Source: Marinovum sp. | Lineage (GTDB): Bacteria > Pseudomonadota > Alphaproteobacteria > Rhodobacterales > Rhodobacteraceae | Assembly (NCBI GenBank): GCA_022447495.1 | Contig: JAKVBH010000026.1 | Coordinates: 1 to 59,157, forward strand | Direction: 5' to 3' | DNA: 59,157 nt | Part shown: positions 18,970-28,670 of the stretch, piece after piece | How the letters are laid out: each line of letters starts with the position of its first letter | Numbering within the stretch: position 1 is the first letter of the stretch | Program-made: the position numbers and the translations under genes | Notes under the pieces: model-generated | What the model was told of the DNA's origin: nothing | The model's input: only the letters and a program-made list of their open reading frames with translations | Databases searched by the model: none

Positions 18970-20151
18970 ATGATCGGAGCAGATACAGCCTGGATACTGG
19001 TGGCCACGGCCCTGGTGTTGTTTATGACCTTACCTGGCTTGGCATTATTTTACGGCGGTCTGGTACGCTCGCGCAACGTGCTGAGCGTATTTATGCAGTG
19101 CTTTGCCATTGCGTGCTTGATGAGTATTCTGTGGCTCGCGGCGGGCTATTCCATCGCATTTGGCAACAACAATGCGTATTGGGGTGGCCTCGGCAAAGCG
19201 TTTTTGAACGGCGTGGACGCCGACACCGTTTCGGGCTCGATCCCGGAGGTGCTCTTCTTTGCCTTTCAAATGACATTTGCCATTATCACGCCTGCGCTCA
19301 TCGTTGGGGCCTATGTGGAACGCATCAGCTTTGGGTTCGTGCTGATCTTCTCGTCACTGTGGATGCTGTTTTGCTATGCGCCAGTGGCCCACTGGATTTG
19401 GGGCGGTGGCTTATTGGCGGGCGCAGACTGGTCGCTGTTTGAAAACGGCGTCAACGACTTTGCCGGCGGCATTGTGGTGCACCAAACCGCAGGTATCGCC
19501 GCACTCATCCTCGCTGCCTTCCTTGGCCCGCGCAGTGACAAATCCAAACCACCGCACAACCCTGGTATGGTGATGATCGGTGCGGCCATGCTCTGGGTGG
19601 GTTGGTTCGGCTTCAACGGCGGGTCGCAACTTGCCGCGGACGGTGGCGCTGCCATGGCCCTGACTGTGACCCATCTCTCGGCCGCTGCAGCCTCGCTTAC
19701 CTGGGCGCTATGGGAGCGTATCCGCTATGGCAAAGCCTCGCTCGTCGGCATCGTCACTGGCACCATTGCGGGTCTTGCATCGATCACGCCCGCCTCTGGT
19801 TCTGTGAGTCCCGTTGAGGCTCTGATTATTGGCGGCGTCGCGGGCATCCTTTGCCAAGAGCTTTGCCATGTGGTGAAAAATACGCTGGGTATTGATGACT
19901 CGCTCGACGTCTTCGCGGTCCACGGTGTGGGCGGCATGTTCGGCATCCTGATGCTGGTTGTCTTTGGCCATGCAGGCCTCTTGGAACAAGGCGGCGGCCT
20001 GGTTGTTGTGGGCCTCTTCACCGCAGTGATGACCACGGTCATCATCCTGGTGACCAAAGTCATCGCACCGGTGCGCGTCTCCGACGAAGACGAAAACGTT
20101 GGGCTTGATCTTTCTTCTCATGGCGAACGCGCCTACGACATGACAAGCTAA
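18970..20151 (+). CDS. amtB: Ammonium transporter (Amt family)
   Basis: Trimeric ammonium channel in the inner membrane, normally gated by the PII protein GlnK. The start at 18970 follows a GGGGGG ribosome-binding site at 18960-18965 and gives 393 residues; earlier in-frame starts would add a charged, non-signal N-terminus. About eleven membrane segments are visible. Family blocks include LPGLALFYGGLVRSRN, VHQTAGIAALILA and the twin conserved regions with His in IVVHQTAG and DVFAVHGVGG. No glnK gene is next to it, unlike the common glnK-amtB pair. A strong terminator follows. Confidence 0.93.
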   Translation: MIGADTAWILVATALVLFMTLPGLALFYGGLVRSRNVLSVFMQCFAIACLMSILWLAAGYSIAFGNNNAYWGGLGKAFLNGVDADTVSGSIPEVLFFAFQMTFAIITPALIVGAYVERISFGFVLIFSSLWMLFCYAPVAHWIWGGGLLAGADWSLFENGVNDFAGGIVVHQTAGIAALILAAFLGPRSDKSKPPHNPGMVMIGAAMLWVGWFGFNGGSQLAADGGAAMALTVTHLSAAAASLTWALWERIRYGKASLVGIVTGTIAGLASITPASGSVSPVEALIIGGVAGILCQELCHVVKNTLGIDDSLDVFAVHGVGGMFGILMLVVFGHAGLLEQGGGLVVVGLFTAVMTTVIILVTKVIAPVRVSDEDENVGLDLSSHGERAYDMTS

Positions 20152-20203
20152 TGCGGCCTGAACGGGTAAGCGCACCAACCGCGCTTACTCTTATCGCACT
20201 GAT

Positions 20204-20249
20204 AACAAGCGCCTTTTGTTACACCTGCTCAGATAGGCGCTTGTTTTTT
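20204..20249 (+). terminator. Rho-independent terminator of amtB
   Basis: A perfect 10-bp stem (AACAAGCGCC / GGCGCTTGTT) with a 22-base loop runs directly into a T-tract, 52 bases after the amtB stop. Confidence 0.85.
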
Positions 20250-20300
20250 GCTTAAAACGCGCGCTCACTCTCGGAAAGAACATATTTCCAGGAGATACAA

Positions 20301-21839
20301 ATGCGCGCTCTTTTGATCATTGCATGTCTGGCCTGTGCACCAGCACGGGCACAATCGCCCGTAACGTGGTCCGACCTCATCGCACCAGACCGGTTGGCCC
20401 GCAGCGTGGCGCAGTCTGCCATCCTGACACTACGCTCCTTTGTCGATGTCACCTATCGTTCATTGGACGTAGATATTCGCCGCGGAGCCGTGCGTTTACG
20501 CGATATCGAAGCCTTCCCGCTTATGGAGGCAAATGAATATGAACCCTGCGAGGTCAAAGCCCGACGCATTGACGCTGCGGGCGCAGGTTTGGCTTTGGAA
20601 GACGACATCGAGATGGTCCTGCGCGCGAGTGACGTGCGCGTTCTCAGCAGCTGTTTTCCAAAACCCTTGGCCGCATCCCTCGAGGCCGCTGGCATCACGA
20701 CCCTTGAAATTCCGCGTGTGTTGGTCGACGTCTCCTATCACATTCCCAGCGCCCAAGCCCATGTCACCGGCTTTGTCTTTGCCGACGACCTTGCGGAGGT
20801 CACCTTCGAATTGGAGTTCGATTACCTGTGGATGGATGCCTCCGACGACGAGCCCTATCCGGTGATCTTTTTCTCACGCGCGACCGCCGCGGTGCGCAAC
20901 TTGGGTGTTTGGTCTCTTGTTCGCAACATGGTGCCGCCAGACGCCATTGACCCCGAAACGTCCCCTGCCACGCTACAAATCATGGCATCGGCCGTTCTTT
21001 CCGATGGAAACGCTGGCGATCCGTTCGCCGTTGATTTCTCGACGGAACTCGCAGCAGCCTGGTCTGATTTTTTGCGTGAGCCGGACATTCTGACACTGGA
21101 TCTCCATCCCGAGGACCCGCTGTTCATTGATTTAGACGAGTTGGAGCAAGAACCTGGCCGCCTGTTTGCCGAACTCAATCCAAGCGTTTCCGCAAATACT
21201 GTGACCCGGGTCTCACCCGTCTCGATCGATGTATTGCGCAAGGCATCGGACGCACCACAGAGCCTTTCGGAAGCAGAACGCCTGGCCGTAGGCCGTCAGT
21301 TGGTCACCGGACAGGGGGTCCCCCGCGATGTGCAGATGGGCTTGGATTTGCTTGCACCACTTGTGGCAGAAGGCAACTCAGACGTCCTTGAGGTATTGGC
21401 ACATGTGAGCGATGACGCGATCAGAGCCGACCAATACACCGTACTGGCCGCGCTGGGCGGCGACGCTCCAGAGGTCGGAACATTGCTTGATGCGCTTGAA
21501 GCACGTTTGGGGCTAGCCGCAACCTTGGATCAGCAACCTGCATTGGGGGTTCCGTCCTTTGAGGGGATATCCGGTGTGGCCGATCTACGCGCACGCGCCT
21601 TGGATTATTTGTACGGCAACGGCGTTGTACGCTCTTACCCGCGGGCCACGTATTGGGCTCAGCTGGCATTGGCCACCGGGGACGTCGTAGCATCCGATAT
21701 CCTATCGGAGATTGCTGAACTTGCCGTGAGCGAGGCAGATAAGGACGCGTGGAACACGCTTGAACAGGCCACGCGCGCCCAAGCATTGCAAGATTGGATC
21801 GCACAAGACATGCCGGCGCGTCTGGCGGCGGCGCAATAA
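20301..21839 (+). CDS. Secreted protein of unknown function with Sel1-like C-terminus
   Basis: A 512-residue protein with a clear signal peptide (MRALLIIACLACAPARAQ, cleaved after ARA or AQ), so periplasmic or exported. The central part is acidic and beta-rich with no motif I recognise. Residues about 330-480 look like degenerate Sel1/TPR helical repeats (VPRDVQMGLDLLAPLVAEGN, and ARALDYLYGNGVVRSYPRAT). Sel1-like repeats mediate protein contacts. The start has an AGGAG ribosome-binding site. It lies alone after the amtB terminator. No function is proposed. Confidence 0.75.
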   Translation: MRALLIIACLACAPARAQSPVTWSDLIAPDRLARSVAQSAILTLRSFVDVTYRSLDVDIRRGAVRLRDIEAFPLMEANEYEPCEVKARRIDAAGAGLALEDDIEMVLRASDVRVLSSCFPKPLAASLEAAGITTLEIPRVLVDVSYHIPSAQAHVTGFVFADDLAEVTFELEFDYLWMDASDDEPYPVIFFSRATAAVRNLGVWSLVRNMVPPDAIDPETSPATLQIMASAVLSDGNAGDPFAVDFSTELAAAWSDFLREPDILTLDLHPEDPLFIDLDELEQEPGRLFAELNPSVSANTVTRVSPVSIDVLRKASDAPQSLSEAERLAVGRQLVTGQGVPRDVQMGLDLLAPLVAEGNSDVLEVLAHVSDDAIRADQYTVLAALGGDAPEVGTLLDALEARLGLAATLDQQPALGVPSFEGISGVADLRARALDYLYGNGVVRSYPRATYWAQLALATGDVVASDILSEIAELAVSEADKDAWNTLEQATRAQALQDWIAQDMPARLAAAQ

Positions 21840-21943
21840 CACCCGAACAGCGCCCTGTGCGCTGCGTCCTACGCCCTCTTGTCACCGTTATCTGACAAGA
21901 CCATGACGTAGCGCAGGCCCACTCTGAGCCAAACGAGAGAAAC

Positions 21944-22837
21944 GTGACACCCAACATTGCCACAGACCGACGCGCGAACCTTCTTGGCAGCCTTTGGATG
22001 GTCGCGGCCATGGCTGGGTTCGCCATCGAAGACGCATTGATCAAAGCGGCGACACAGACCCTGCCGATTGGCCAGGTGATGGTCCTTTTCGGCTGTGGCG
22101 GTGCTCTTGTGTTCTCAGCTATGGCGCGCAGAAACGGTGAGCCGTTGGTCTCAAGCGCTGTGGTCTCGCTGCCCATGGTGATCCGGGTGATCTTCGAAGT
22201 TTTTGGTCGCTTGTGCTACAGCCTCTCCCTCGCGCTCATATCGCTGGCCACGACCACGGTTATCCTCCAAGCCACCCCGCTTGTCGTGGTTGCGGGCGCA
22301 ACACTGGTCTTCGGTGAACAGGTCGGCTGGCGGCGGTGGGCGGCGATCGTGATCGGGCTCATCGGCGTGATCGTCATCATCCAACCCGGCACCGACGGCT
22401 TCTCGGCGCTGTCGATTTTGGCCATCTTGGGGATGATCGGATTTGCGGGGCGCGATTTGGCAAGCCGCGCGGCACCAGCCGCACTGAGCACGAGCATCTT
22501 GGGTCTCTATGGCTTGCTGGCGATTGCCGTGGCCGGCGCCGGTTACACGCTCTGGTCCGATAAACCCTTTGGCCAGCCAAATGGCACAACACTCATCTAC
22601 CTGGCGGGCACTGTGCTCTTTGGTGTTCTGGCCTATGCCAGCCTGATGAAAGCCATGCGCACGGGCGAGGTCTCCGCCGTCACCCCGCTTCGCTACACGC
22701 GGCTTCTCTTTGGGATCGCACTGGGCGTCTTGGTCTTTGGCGAGACGCTAACCGCCGCCATGCTCCTGGGCGGCGCGCTCATCGTGCTCTCAGGTCTCTT
22801 CATCCTATGGCGCGGCCAGAAAGCCGGATCGGCTTAG
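21944..22837 (+). CDS. DMT-superfamily (EamA) transporter
   Basis: A 297-residue inner-membrane protein with ten predicted helices in two EamA repeats of five, the standard drug/metabolite transporter architecture. Typical blocks are FGRLCYSLSLALISLATTTV with ILQATPLVVVAGATLVFGE in the first half and TPLRYTRLLFGIALGVLVFGE in the second. The start is GTG at 21944 after a purine-rich AGAGA. Substrate unknown; many roseobacters carry several such exporters. Its stop overlaps the end of the convergent VOC gene by four bases. Confidence 0.88.
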   Translation: MTPNIATDRRANLLGSLWMVAAMAGFAIEDALIKAATQTLPIGQVMVLFGCGGALVFSAMARRNGEPLVSSAVVSLPMVIRVIFEVFGRLCYSLSLALISLATTTVILQATPLVVVAGATLVFGEQVGWRRWAAIVIGLIGVIVIIQPGTDGFSALSILAILGMIGFAGRDLASRAAPAALSTSILGLYGLLAIAVAGAGYTLWSDKPFGQPNGTTLIYLAGTVLFGVLAYASLMKAMRTGEVSAVTPLRYTRLLFGIALGVLVFGETLTAAMLLGGALIVLSGLFILWRGQKAGSA

Positions 22838-23247
22838 TCGTCCCTGCTTGGATCGTCAGGATTGCTTGAAAAAATCGCCAACTTATTGCCCTGCGGATCG
22901 CGCATGTAACTCACGAAAAAGCGCGGGCCGTAATCTGGGCGAAACCCCGGATCGCCCTCGTTCGTGCCGCCAGCTACCAATCCTGCAGCATGTAACGCGC
23001 GCACCTGTGCATGATCCTTGGCCTCAAACGCCACCATCGACCCGTTCCCAGTGGACGCAGGCTCCCCGTTATAGGGCGGCTTGACGTAGAAATCGGGCAA
23101 CACGGGCTGTCCCGGCACCTGCGGCGGCACATAGCTGAGCCCCTCGGGCCCCTCTTCAAAACCAAACCCTAGGGCGGGCAAAAACGCCGAATAAAACCTC
23201 TTCGCGACGGCAATATCATCGGCACCAACAGACACATAAGAAATCAT
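22834..23247 (-). CDS. VOC-family (glyoxalase/bleomycin-resistance-like) protein
   Basis: A 137-residue cytoplasmic protein with one pair of beta-alpha-beta-beta-beta modules. The ATG at 23247 (MISYVSVGADDIAVAKRFYS) is preferred to an ATG eight codons earlier because an AAGAAGGG ribosome-binding site lies just before it. The FYSAFLPALGF and C-terminal RDPQGNKLAI segments are typical of the family; RDPxGN is the conserved C-terminal metal-site strand. Family members include glyoxalase I and dioxygenases, so the reaction is not assignable. Confidence 0.85.
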   Translation of the reverse strand: MISYVSVGADDIAVAKRFYSAFLPALGFGFEEGPEGLSYVPPQVPGQPVLPDFYVKPPYNGEPASTGNGSMVAFEAKDHAQVRALHAAGLVAGGTNEGDPGFRPDYGPRFFVSYMRDPQGNKLAIFSSNPDDPSRDD

Positions 23248-23507
23248 GGTCAAACCCTTCTTTGGCTCCAAAATAATTCGGGGCTAAGCCCATTGTGCGC
23301 CATTGGTTCGAGCCCAATGGGCGGCGGCAGAGCCCCAAGACCTACGACCATCACTGTCTCATTTTCAATTGAACAGCGCCATAGCTGCCCGAACACGAAC
23401 GAGAAAGAACGCACACTAGAAACGTGCCAATCACAGTTCTCGTGCTTCGGATCGTAAAGCTCTAAGTAGCGAGGCAAGACGTTCTTTTGAGGTTACAGCA
23501 CTTCGCC

Positions 23508-24464
23508 ATGGAGATCATTGACAAAACTCTTATCCGGATCGCTTGGGTGCGCCGCATTCACTTGACCGCGGTTATCACGGTCTTTTGCGTAACGACCGTG
23601 GCGACCCTCATTAGCGTGGCTCTGAGTGTTGATCGCGAAAACGTCGTAGCGAACGTCTTGAACCACATACTAATGGACCCAAGAGGGTTTTTGGTCGCAA
23701 TTGGAACACCCTCTCTTTTGTTGATGCTTCCCGCGTTTTTCACCGCGGCCATTGAGCGCCGTGCCCAAAGGCGCTGGCTTCTTGACATGTTGCCTGAAGT
23801 CGAATTTCGCAAACTTCTGCGTGTGCGCACAAGAAACCTGAAAAAAGCCGGTGCCATCGACGGCGATGTGCCCATGGATTTTAACCGCGATGGCTTCACA
23901 TGGACGACGAACAAGAAACGAATTTTAGTAACAGGAATTGTTGTCACGAAACGCCGTCATTTGAGGAAGTATGATGAATTAAAGTTCTCTGGCCGCGTGA
24001 TTGAAATCAAGGATTTTGCCCCGGCGTCGCCCGCACTTCTGCGCAGTGCGCTTACTGCACAATTCCTAAAAGATCCGCCGAAATTCAAGACGGATGGCCA
24101 CGAACCTCGCGCGAAGATTGTTGAAAACTGGCCTGGAGCGACTCGAAAGCGCATGCAACTCGTGGCACCAACCGACCATGACCTGGACCGCTGGGAACGC
24201 GTTTGCCGGGTCATTGTTCAAACTCTGACTAAGGGTTTGCCGAGCAACGATGGTATCGAGTTTGTCCTGTCTCAAGACGGATACATGCTGATTGGTCTCC
24301 AGGTAGACGCTGCCCCCATACCGCCGAGGGCCATGCGCAAGTGGAAAGACCGATATTTTCTGAGGTTGCGCAATGAGGTGCAACGCATGACAGCACTGCA
24401 CCAGGCGCTGTCTGAGATCACGGACGACACTTACCTAGACGCCGTTCTTGGCAAGGACGCGTGA
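23508..24464 (+). CDS. Orphan membrane protein of unknown function, AT-richer than neighbours
   Basis: A 318-residue protein from the ATG at 23508. Two hydrophobic segments near the N-terminus (LTAVITVFCVTTVATLISVA and FLVAIGTPSLLLMLPAFFTA) are followed by a soluble, strongly basic domain of about 230 residues with no motif I recognise. Codons end in A or T more often than in flanking genes, and the 5' region up to 23272 is also A/T-richer, which suggests a different origin. It ends two bases before the convergent ABC exporter gene. It may be a strain-specific gene. Confidence 0.65.
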   Translation: MEIIDKTLIRIAWVRRIHLTAVITVFCVTTVATLISVALSVDRENVVANVLNHILMDPRGFLVAIGTPSLLLMLPAFFTAAIERRAQRRWLLDMLPEVEFRKLLRVRTRNLKKAGAIDGDVPMDFNRDGFTWTTNKKRILVTGIVVTKRRHLRKYDELKFSGRVIEIKDFAPASPALLRSALTAQFLKDPPKFKTDGHEPRAKIVENWPGATRKRMQLVAPTDHDLDRWERVCRVIVQTLTKGLPSNDGIEFVLSQDGYMLIGLQVDAAPIPPRAMRKWKDRYFLRLRNEVQRMTALHQALSEITDDTYLDAVLGKDA

Positions 24465-24465
24465 T

Positions 24466-26328
24466 CTACTCTTCGTTCAACTGCATATGCCAAAGCTGCG
24501 CATAACGACCGTCACGGGCCAGAAGGTCCGCATGGGTCCCCTCCTCCACGATCACGCCCTTCTCTAGCACGACAATCCGATCCGCCTCAGCAATGGTCGA
24601 GAGCCTGTGCGCGATGGTGAGCACCGTCCGCCCCTCGGAGGCCCGCGCCAGCGCGTCTTTGATCGAGGCCTCTGTCTCCGTATCCAGCGCCGAGGTCGCC
24701 TCATCAAGGAGCAGGATCGGCGGGTTCTTCAAGAGCGTGCGCGCAATGCCCACCCGCTGCTTCTCTCCACCCGAAAGCTTGAGCCCACGCTCGCCGACGG
24801 TCGTGTCATAGCCCTCCGGGAGCGCTTGGATGAACTCGTGGATTTGCGCGTCTTTGGCAGCCTGAATGATCTCCGCCTCGGTCGCACCGGCTTTGCCATA
24901 GGCGATGTTGTAACGGATCGTGTCGTTAAAAAGCACCGTGTCCTGTGGCACGACCCCCACAGAGGCATGCAGGCTCTCTTGGGTGATATCGCGCACATCC
25001 TGGCCATCAATGGTCAAAGCGCCGTCGGTCACATCGTAGAAGCGGAACAAAAGCCGCCCGATGGTGGATTTGCCCGACCCAGAGGGCCCCACAATGGCCA
25101 CCTGTGAGCCTTCAGGCACCGAGAGGTCCACACCACGCAGGATCGGGCGATCATCATTATAGCCAAAATGCACATTCTTGAGACAGACCTCACCGCCGGA
25201 GACCGTCAAGGGCTTCGCATCCGCTTTGTCGGTGATCTCCGCAGGTTGATTGAGCAAATCGAACATCTGCCCCATATCGGTGAGCGCCGTTCGGATTTCA
25301 CGATAGACAAAGCCCAAAAAGTTCAGCGGCATGGTGAGCTGGATCATATAGGCGTTGACCATAACGAAATCGCCCACGGTCATCTCACCGGCAACCACGC
25401 CACGGGCCGCCATAACCATGCCAATCACCAGCCCGGCGGCAATGATGAACGCCTGACCAAAGTTCAAAAACGCCAGCGAATACTGGGTTTTGAGCGACGC
25501 GCGCGCATAGCCTTCCATGGCGGAATTGTACCGATCCGCCTCACGCGTCTCTGCGCCAAAGTACTTGACCGTCTCAAAGTTCAACAGGCTGTCGATGGCC
25601 TTTTGATTGGCATCGTTGTCCTGATTGTTCATCTCGCGGCGCAAGCGCACGCGCCATTCGGTGACAACAACGGTGAACCAAATGTAGATGCCCACGGTTA
25701 CAAGAACCACAGCCAAGAACCGCACATCAAAGAGATAAAGCAACAGGATCGCCACAAGGCCCACTTCCAATAACAGCGGCCCCACCGAGAACAGCAAATA
25801 CCGCAGGAGGAAATCCACGCCCTTCACGCCGCGTTCTATTATCCGGCTCAATCCCCCGGTTTTGCGCGTGATGTGATAGCGCATGGAGAGTTGATGCATG
25901 TGCCGGAACGTCTCCATCGCCAATTGCTGAAGCGCGCGGACGGCCACAGCGGCGAAAAGCGCATCGCGGATTTGTTGAAAACCCGAAGAGAAAAGCCGCG
26001 CCATGCCATAGGCCACGGTCAGCCCCACCGCACCAAGTGCAAGCGCCGTCGCCTCGCCCGACAGCGTATCCACCGCCTGTTTGTAGAACATCGGCGTGAT
26101 AATCGAGACAACCTTGGTAGCCAAAAGCGCCAGCATAGCAAGCACTACGCGCATCTTCAGGTCCGTGCGACCCTCGGGCCAGAGATAGGGCATAACCCGC
26201 TTGACCGTGCGCACGCCGGACAAACGCTCTTCGCGGGCGATGTCTTGTGTGTTTGGGATATCGAGTGTTTCAGCGTCTGGATGCTTGGGCGGCACCGTGG
26301 GCACGCCGGTCGTGTCTGTCGCAGTCAT
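24466..26328 (-). CDS. Atm1/ABCB-type ABC exporter, fused permease and ATPase
   Basis: A 620-residue half-transporter that works as a homodimer in the inner membrane. Six membrane helices at about residues 55-350 precede an ATPase domain with Walker A GPSGSGKST, signature LSGGEKQRVGIARTLL, Walker B ILLLDEATSALD and an H-loop in IAHRLSTI. The N-terminal RTVKRVMPYLWPEGRTDLKM and the helix-region FVMVNAYMIQLTMPLNFLGF are like bacterial and mitochondrial Atm1 proteins, which export glutathione-linked metal or sulfur species. Substrate here is inferred from family only. It appears monocistronic. Confidence 0.88.
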   Translation of the reverse strand: MTATDTTGVPTVPPKHPDAETLDIPNTQDIAREERLSGVRTVKRVMPYLWPEGRTDLKMRVVLAMLALLATKVVSIITPMFYKQAVDTLSGEATALALGAVGLTVAYGMARLFSSGFQQIRDALFAAVAVRALQQLAMETFRHMHQLSMRYHITRKTGGLSRIIERGVKGVDFLLRYLLFSVGPLLLEVGLVAILLLYLFDVRFLAVVLVTVGIYIWFTVVVTEWRVRLRREMNNQDNDANQKAIDSLLNFETVKYFGAETREADRYNSAMEGYARASLKTQYSLAFLNFGQAFIIAAGLVIGMVMAARGVVAGEMTVGDFVMVNAYMIQLTMPLNFLGFVYREIRTALTDMGQMFDLLNQPAEITDKADAKPLTVSGGEVCLKNVHFGYNDDRPILRGVDLSVPEGSQVAIVGPSGSGKSTIGRLLFRFYDVTDGALTIDGQDVRDITQESLHASVGVVPQDTVLFNDTIRYNIAYGKAGATEAEIIQAAKDAQIHEFIQALPEGYDTTVGERGLKLSGGEKQRVGIARTLLKNPPILLLDEATSALDTETEASIKDALARASEGRTVLTIAHRLSTIAEADRIVVLEKGVIVEEGTHADLLARDGRYAQLWHMQLNEE

Positions 26329-26427
26329 GCGATTGAGGTAGGACGCACAGAGCCTCTTGACCAGTCCCTAAGAGTAGCATTGACGCACAATATACCCTGC
26401 GTCGCAGCACGCAGATTCCCAAAGATT

Positions 26428-27999
26428 TTACTCAGGAATATCGAACACCTGGCCGGGATAGATCAAATCGGGATCGCGTATCTGGTCACGGTTGGCTTCA
26501 AAGAGCCGAACATAGAGTGTGCCCTCGCCGTAGCGCTCGCGTGCAATGGCCCAGAGCGTATTACCGGGCTGCACGGTCAGGACCCGCGCTTCTGAATGTC
26601 CGCCTTCGTCTTCGTTGGCCAACGTCTCACGGTCTTCGCGTTTAAACGGCGTCTCGACACGCGACGTCACGATCCCATCGGGATCAACCTCGTCCACGCG
26701 CAGGGTGTAGATGCCCTGGTCCACTTCCGGCAAGCCAACGCGCCATGACCCATCTGGGCGGATTGGCGTGGTAGTAATGGGCGTGTTGTCGATATAGACA
26801 CGCACAAAGCCGTCGAGGGCGCGACCGGCGAGTTGCACGTCTCCCCCATCGTCATAGCTGATTGTGTCGAGTGCAATGGATTCCGAAACTTGCGGCGCTT
26901 GCAGGACGCGTAGGCCTTCTTCGTTTGTGGCCAAAACTGTGGGCGCAACTTGCTCTGCGGGGGTGTCAGGTTCCGCCGCAGCCGCTTCTGCAGGCTCTTC
27001 GGCACTCTCAAGCTCTGGCGCAGGCACTTGTGCCACCTCTTCCGTCGCCCTGGGCTCCGCGGCAGAACCGGCAGCCTGTGCGGAGGTGTTTGGCGCCGTG
27101 GAATCTGTCTCGGCGACCTGATCTGTGGTCTCTGGTTCGGTCTCTGTGGCGTGCGCCATCTCAGCCACGTCGTGTTCTGTCACATCCGGCTCAGTTGAAG
27201 GAGTGTCGGCCACGTCAACCTCCGGAGCGGGTTCAGGCTCAGACGTTGATAGAGTAGCCTCCGCCTCAGGAACTTGCGGCTGAGGATCAGGTGCCGACGG
27301 CGTGGGTAGTGGCACTTGCGCGACCTGCGTTGTCGGTGCGGCAGGCTCGGATATTTGCTCATCGCCCTCTTCAGGCGCGGATTCGATCTTGGTCTCTGCC
27401 TCGGGTTCAGCCTCAGCCAGCACAGTGGGGCGCACGGGCGTAATGATTATGCTGCCATCTCCGGGCACACGGGTACCGTCCATCATCATGGCAACGGTCA
27501 AGACGCGCGGCTTTTCACTCGGCGGGATGTCGAGGAAGCTCACAAACTGCCCAGCGCCGTCCGTCACCACATCCGAGATTTGGTCCCCGTCGAGCAAAAC
27601 AAGAATTTCACGCTCGGCCATACCACGACCAGCCAGCAGAGTTTGGCCGTTTGGTTCCACGCGGACGACATCAATGCTTGGCGCTGCAACAACAGGTTTG
27701 TCGGGCTCAGCAGCGGGTTCGGACACAGGTGCGACCTCAGGCTCAGCTACGGCCACTTCCGGCTCTGGCGCAGGTTCGGGCGCCACTTCGGTCTCTGGTA
27801 CGGTGGCCGCTTGTAGTTGCGACGCAACATCGGCCTCTGGTGCTAAAGTCTCAGTGGGCTGCGCCACCTCTTGGGCCGCCTCTTGAGGCGCAGGGTCAGG
27901 TGCAGGAGCCGGCGCATCGCGCATCATCACCATGGCGCCCATGCCTGCCGCCGCAGTCACCGCAGCGCCACCGCCTGCCAGTAATGCAATCCGCGCCAT
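26428..27999 (-). CDS. LysM-domain protein with long acidic Pro/Ala/Glu region
   Basis: The ATG at 27999 is preferred because of the GGGGGGAAAT ribosome-binding site just before it; 523 residues. A hydrophobic N-terminal anchor (MARIALLAGGGAAVTAAAGM) is followed by two low-complexity acidic stretches (about residues 30-110 and 205-370) rich in Ala, Pro, Glu and Val around a beta domain. The C-terminus is one LysM domain (VQPGNTLWAIARERYGEG ... QVFDIPE), which binds peptidoglycan glycan chains. It is therefore likely an inner-membrane-anchored, wall-binding protein. Such LysM proteins are common in Rhodobacterales and their precise role is unknown. It is divergent from the LOG gene. Confidence 0.85.
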   Translation of the reverse strand: MARIALLAGGGAAVTAAAGMGAMVMMRDAPAPAPDPAPQEAAQEVAQPTETLAPEADVASQLQAATVPETEVAPEPAPEPEVAVAEPEVAPVSEPAAEPDKPVVAAPSIDVVRVEPNGQTLLAGRGMAEREILVLLDGDQISDVVTDGAGQFVSFLDIPPSEKPRVLTVAMMMDGTRVPGDGSIIITPVRPTVLAEAEPEAETKIESAPEEGDEQISEPAAPTTQVAQVPLPTPSAPDPQPQVPEAEATLSTSEPEPAPEVDVADTPSTEPDVTEHDVAEMAHATETEPETTDQVAETDSTAPNTSAQAAGSAAEPRATEEVAQVPAPELESAEEPAEAAAAEPDTPAEQVAPTVLATNEEGLRVLQAPQVSESIALDTISYDDGGDVQLAGRALDGFVRVYIDNTPITTTPIRPDGSWRVGLPEVDQGIYTLRVDEVDPDGIVTSRVETPFKREDRETLANEDEGGHSEARVLTVQPGNTLWAIARERYGEGTLYVRLFEANRDQIRDPDLIYPGQVFDIPE

Positions 28000-28092
28000 A
28001 TTTCCCCCCACAAACACCACTGTTTGCACTAAGTTAAGTTGCATGACCTTATCAGTGGTTTCAGACCGGGTCAAAAGCCGACGGAGTGGGAT

Positions 28093-28644
28093 ATGCCAGG
28101 GTTTTCTTTATGTGTCTATTGTGGGTCGAATGAAGGCACACAACCAAGTTACAAAACTGCGGCTCAAGAGCTTGGAACAGCTATCGGCGCACATGGTTGG
28201 CGATTGGTATATGGCGCGGGAAACGCCGGTTTGATGGGCCAGGTTGCGCGTGCGGCCATCACCGCAGGTGCGGAAACGTTCGGAGCCATCCCCGAGCACC
28301 TCCTAGACAGTGAGATGGCCAAGACGGACCTCACAAGCCTCGTCATCACCGAGACGATGCACGAGCGAAAAAAGATCATGATGATGAACAGCGACGCGAT
28401 CATACTTTTGCCCGGCGGCGTGGGGTCACTGGACGAATTCTTTGAGGCGCTAACCTGGGCGCAGTTGGGACTGCACGAAAAGCCGATTATCTTGCTTGAT
28501 ATCGACGGGTATTGGTCGTCGCTTATCGCGATGCTCTATCACATGATTGAACACGGTTTTGCCAACGCATCGTTGATGATGCTCTTTACTGTGGCCGGCA
28601 CGGTGGAAGATGCTATTTCTATATTGGAGCCATCAGCACCCTAG
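28093..28644 (+). CDS. LOG-family nucleotide 5'-monophosphate phosphoribohydrolase
   Basis: Cytoplasmic enzyme family that cleaves the N-glycosidic bond of (modified) AMP; plant and some bacterial members make cytokinins. The ATG at 28093 follows GGAGTGGG and gives 183 residues with the standard N-terminus ([12 protein letters not shown]). Both family motifs are visible: MHERK at 89-93, and PGGVGSLDE at 107-115, where Gly-Ser replaces the usual Gly-Thr. An earlier in-frame ATG at 28039 would overlap the divergent gene's leader and is less likely. The next gene starts 26 bases downstream. Confidence 0.88.
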   Translation: MPGFSLCVYCGSNEGTQPSYKTAAQELGTAIGAHGWRLVYGAGNAGLMGQVARAAITAGAETFGAIPEHLLDSEMAKTDLTSLVITETMHERKKIMMMNSDAIILLPGGVGSLDEFFEALTWAQLGLHEKPIILLDIDGYWSSLIAMLYHMIEHGFANASLMMLFTVAGTVEDAISILEPSAP

Positions 28645-28670
28645 CCGACCCAACACGGACAGCCATCCTC

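Noticed and set aside
23297-23325. tRNA T-arm-like sequence (stem around TTCGAGC)
   Set aside because: The 5-bp T stem is perfect, but no matching acceptor stem, D arm or anticodon arm is found in the 70 bases upstream, so no tRNA is called.
23250-23477. 75-residue minus-strand frame upstream of the VOC gene
   Set aside because: It overlaps the VOC ribosome-binding site region, has no start signal of its own and includes the tRNA-arm-like sequence; it is most likely non-coding.
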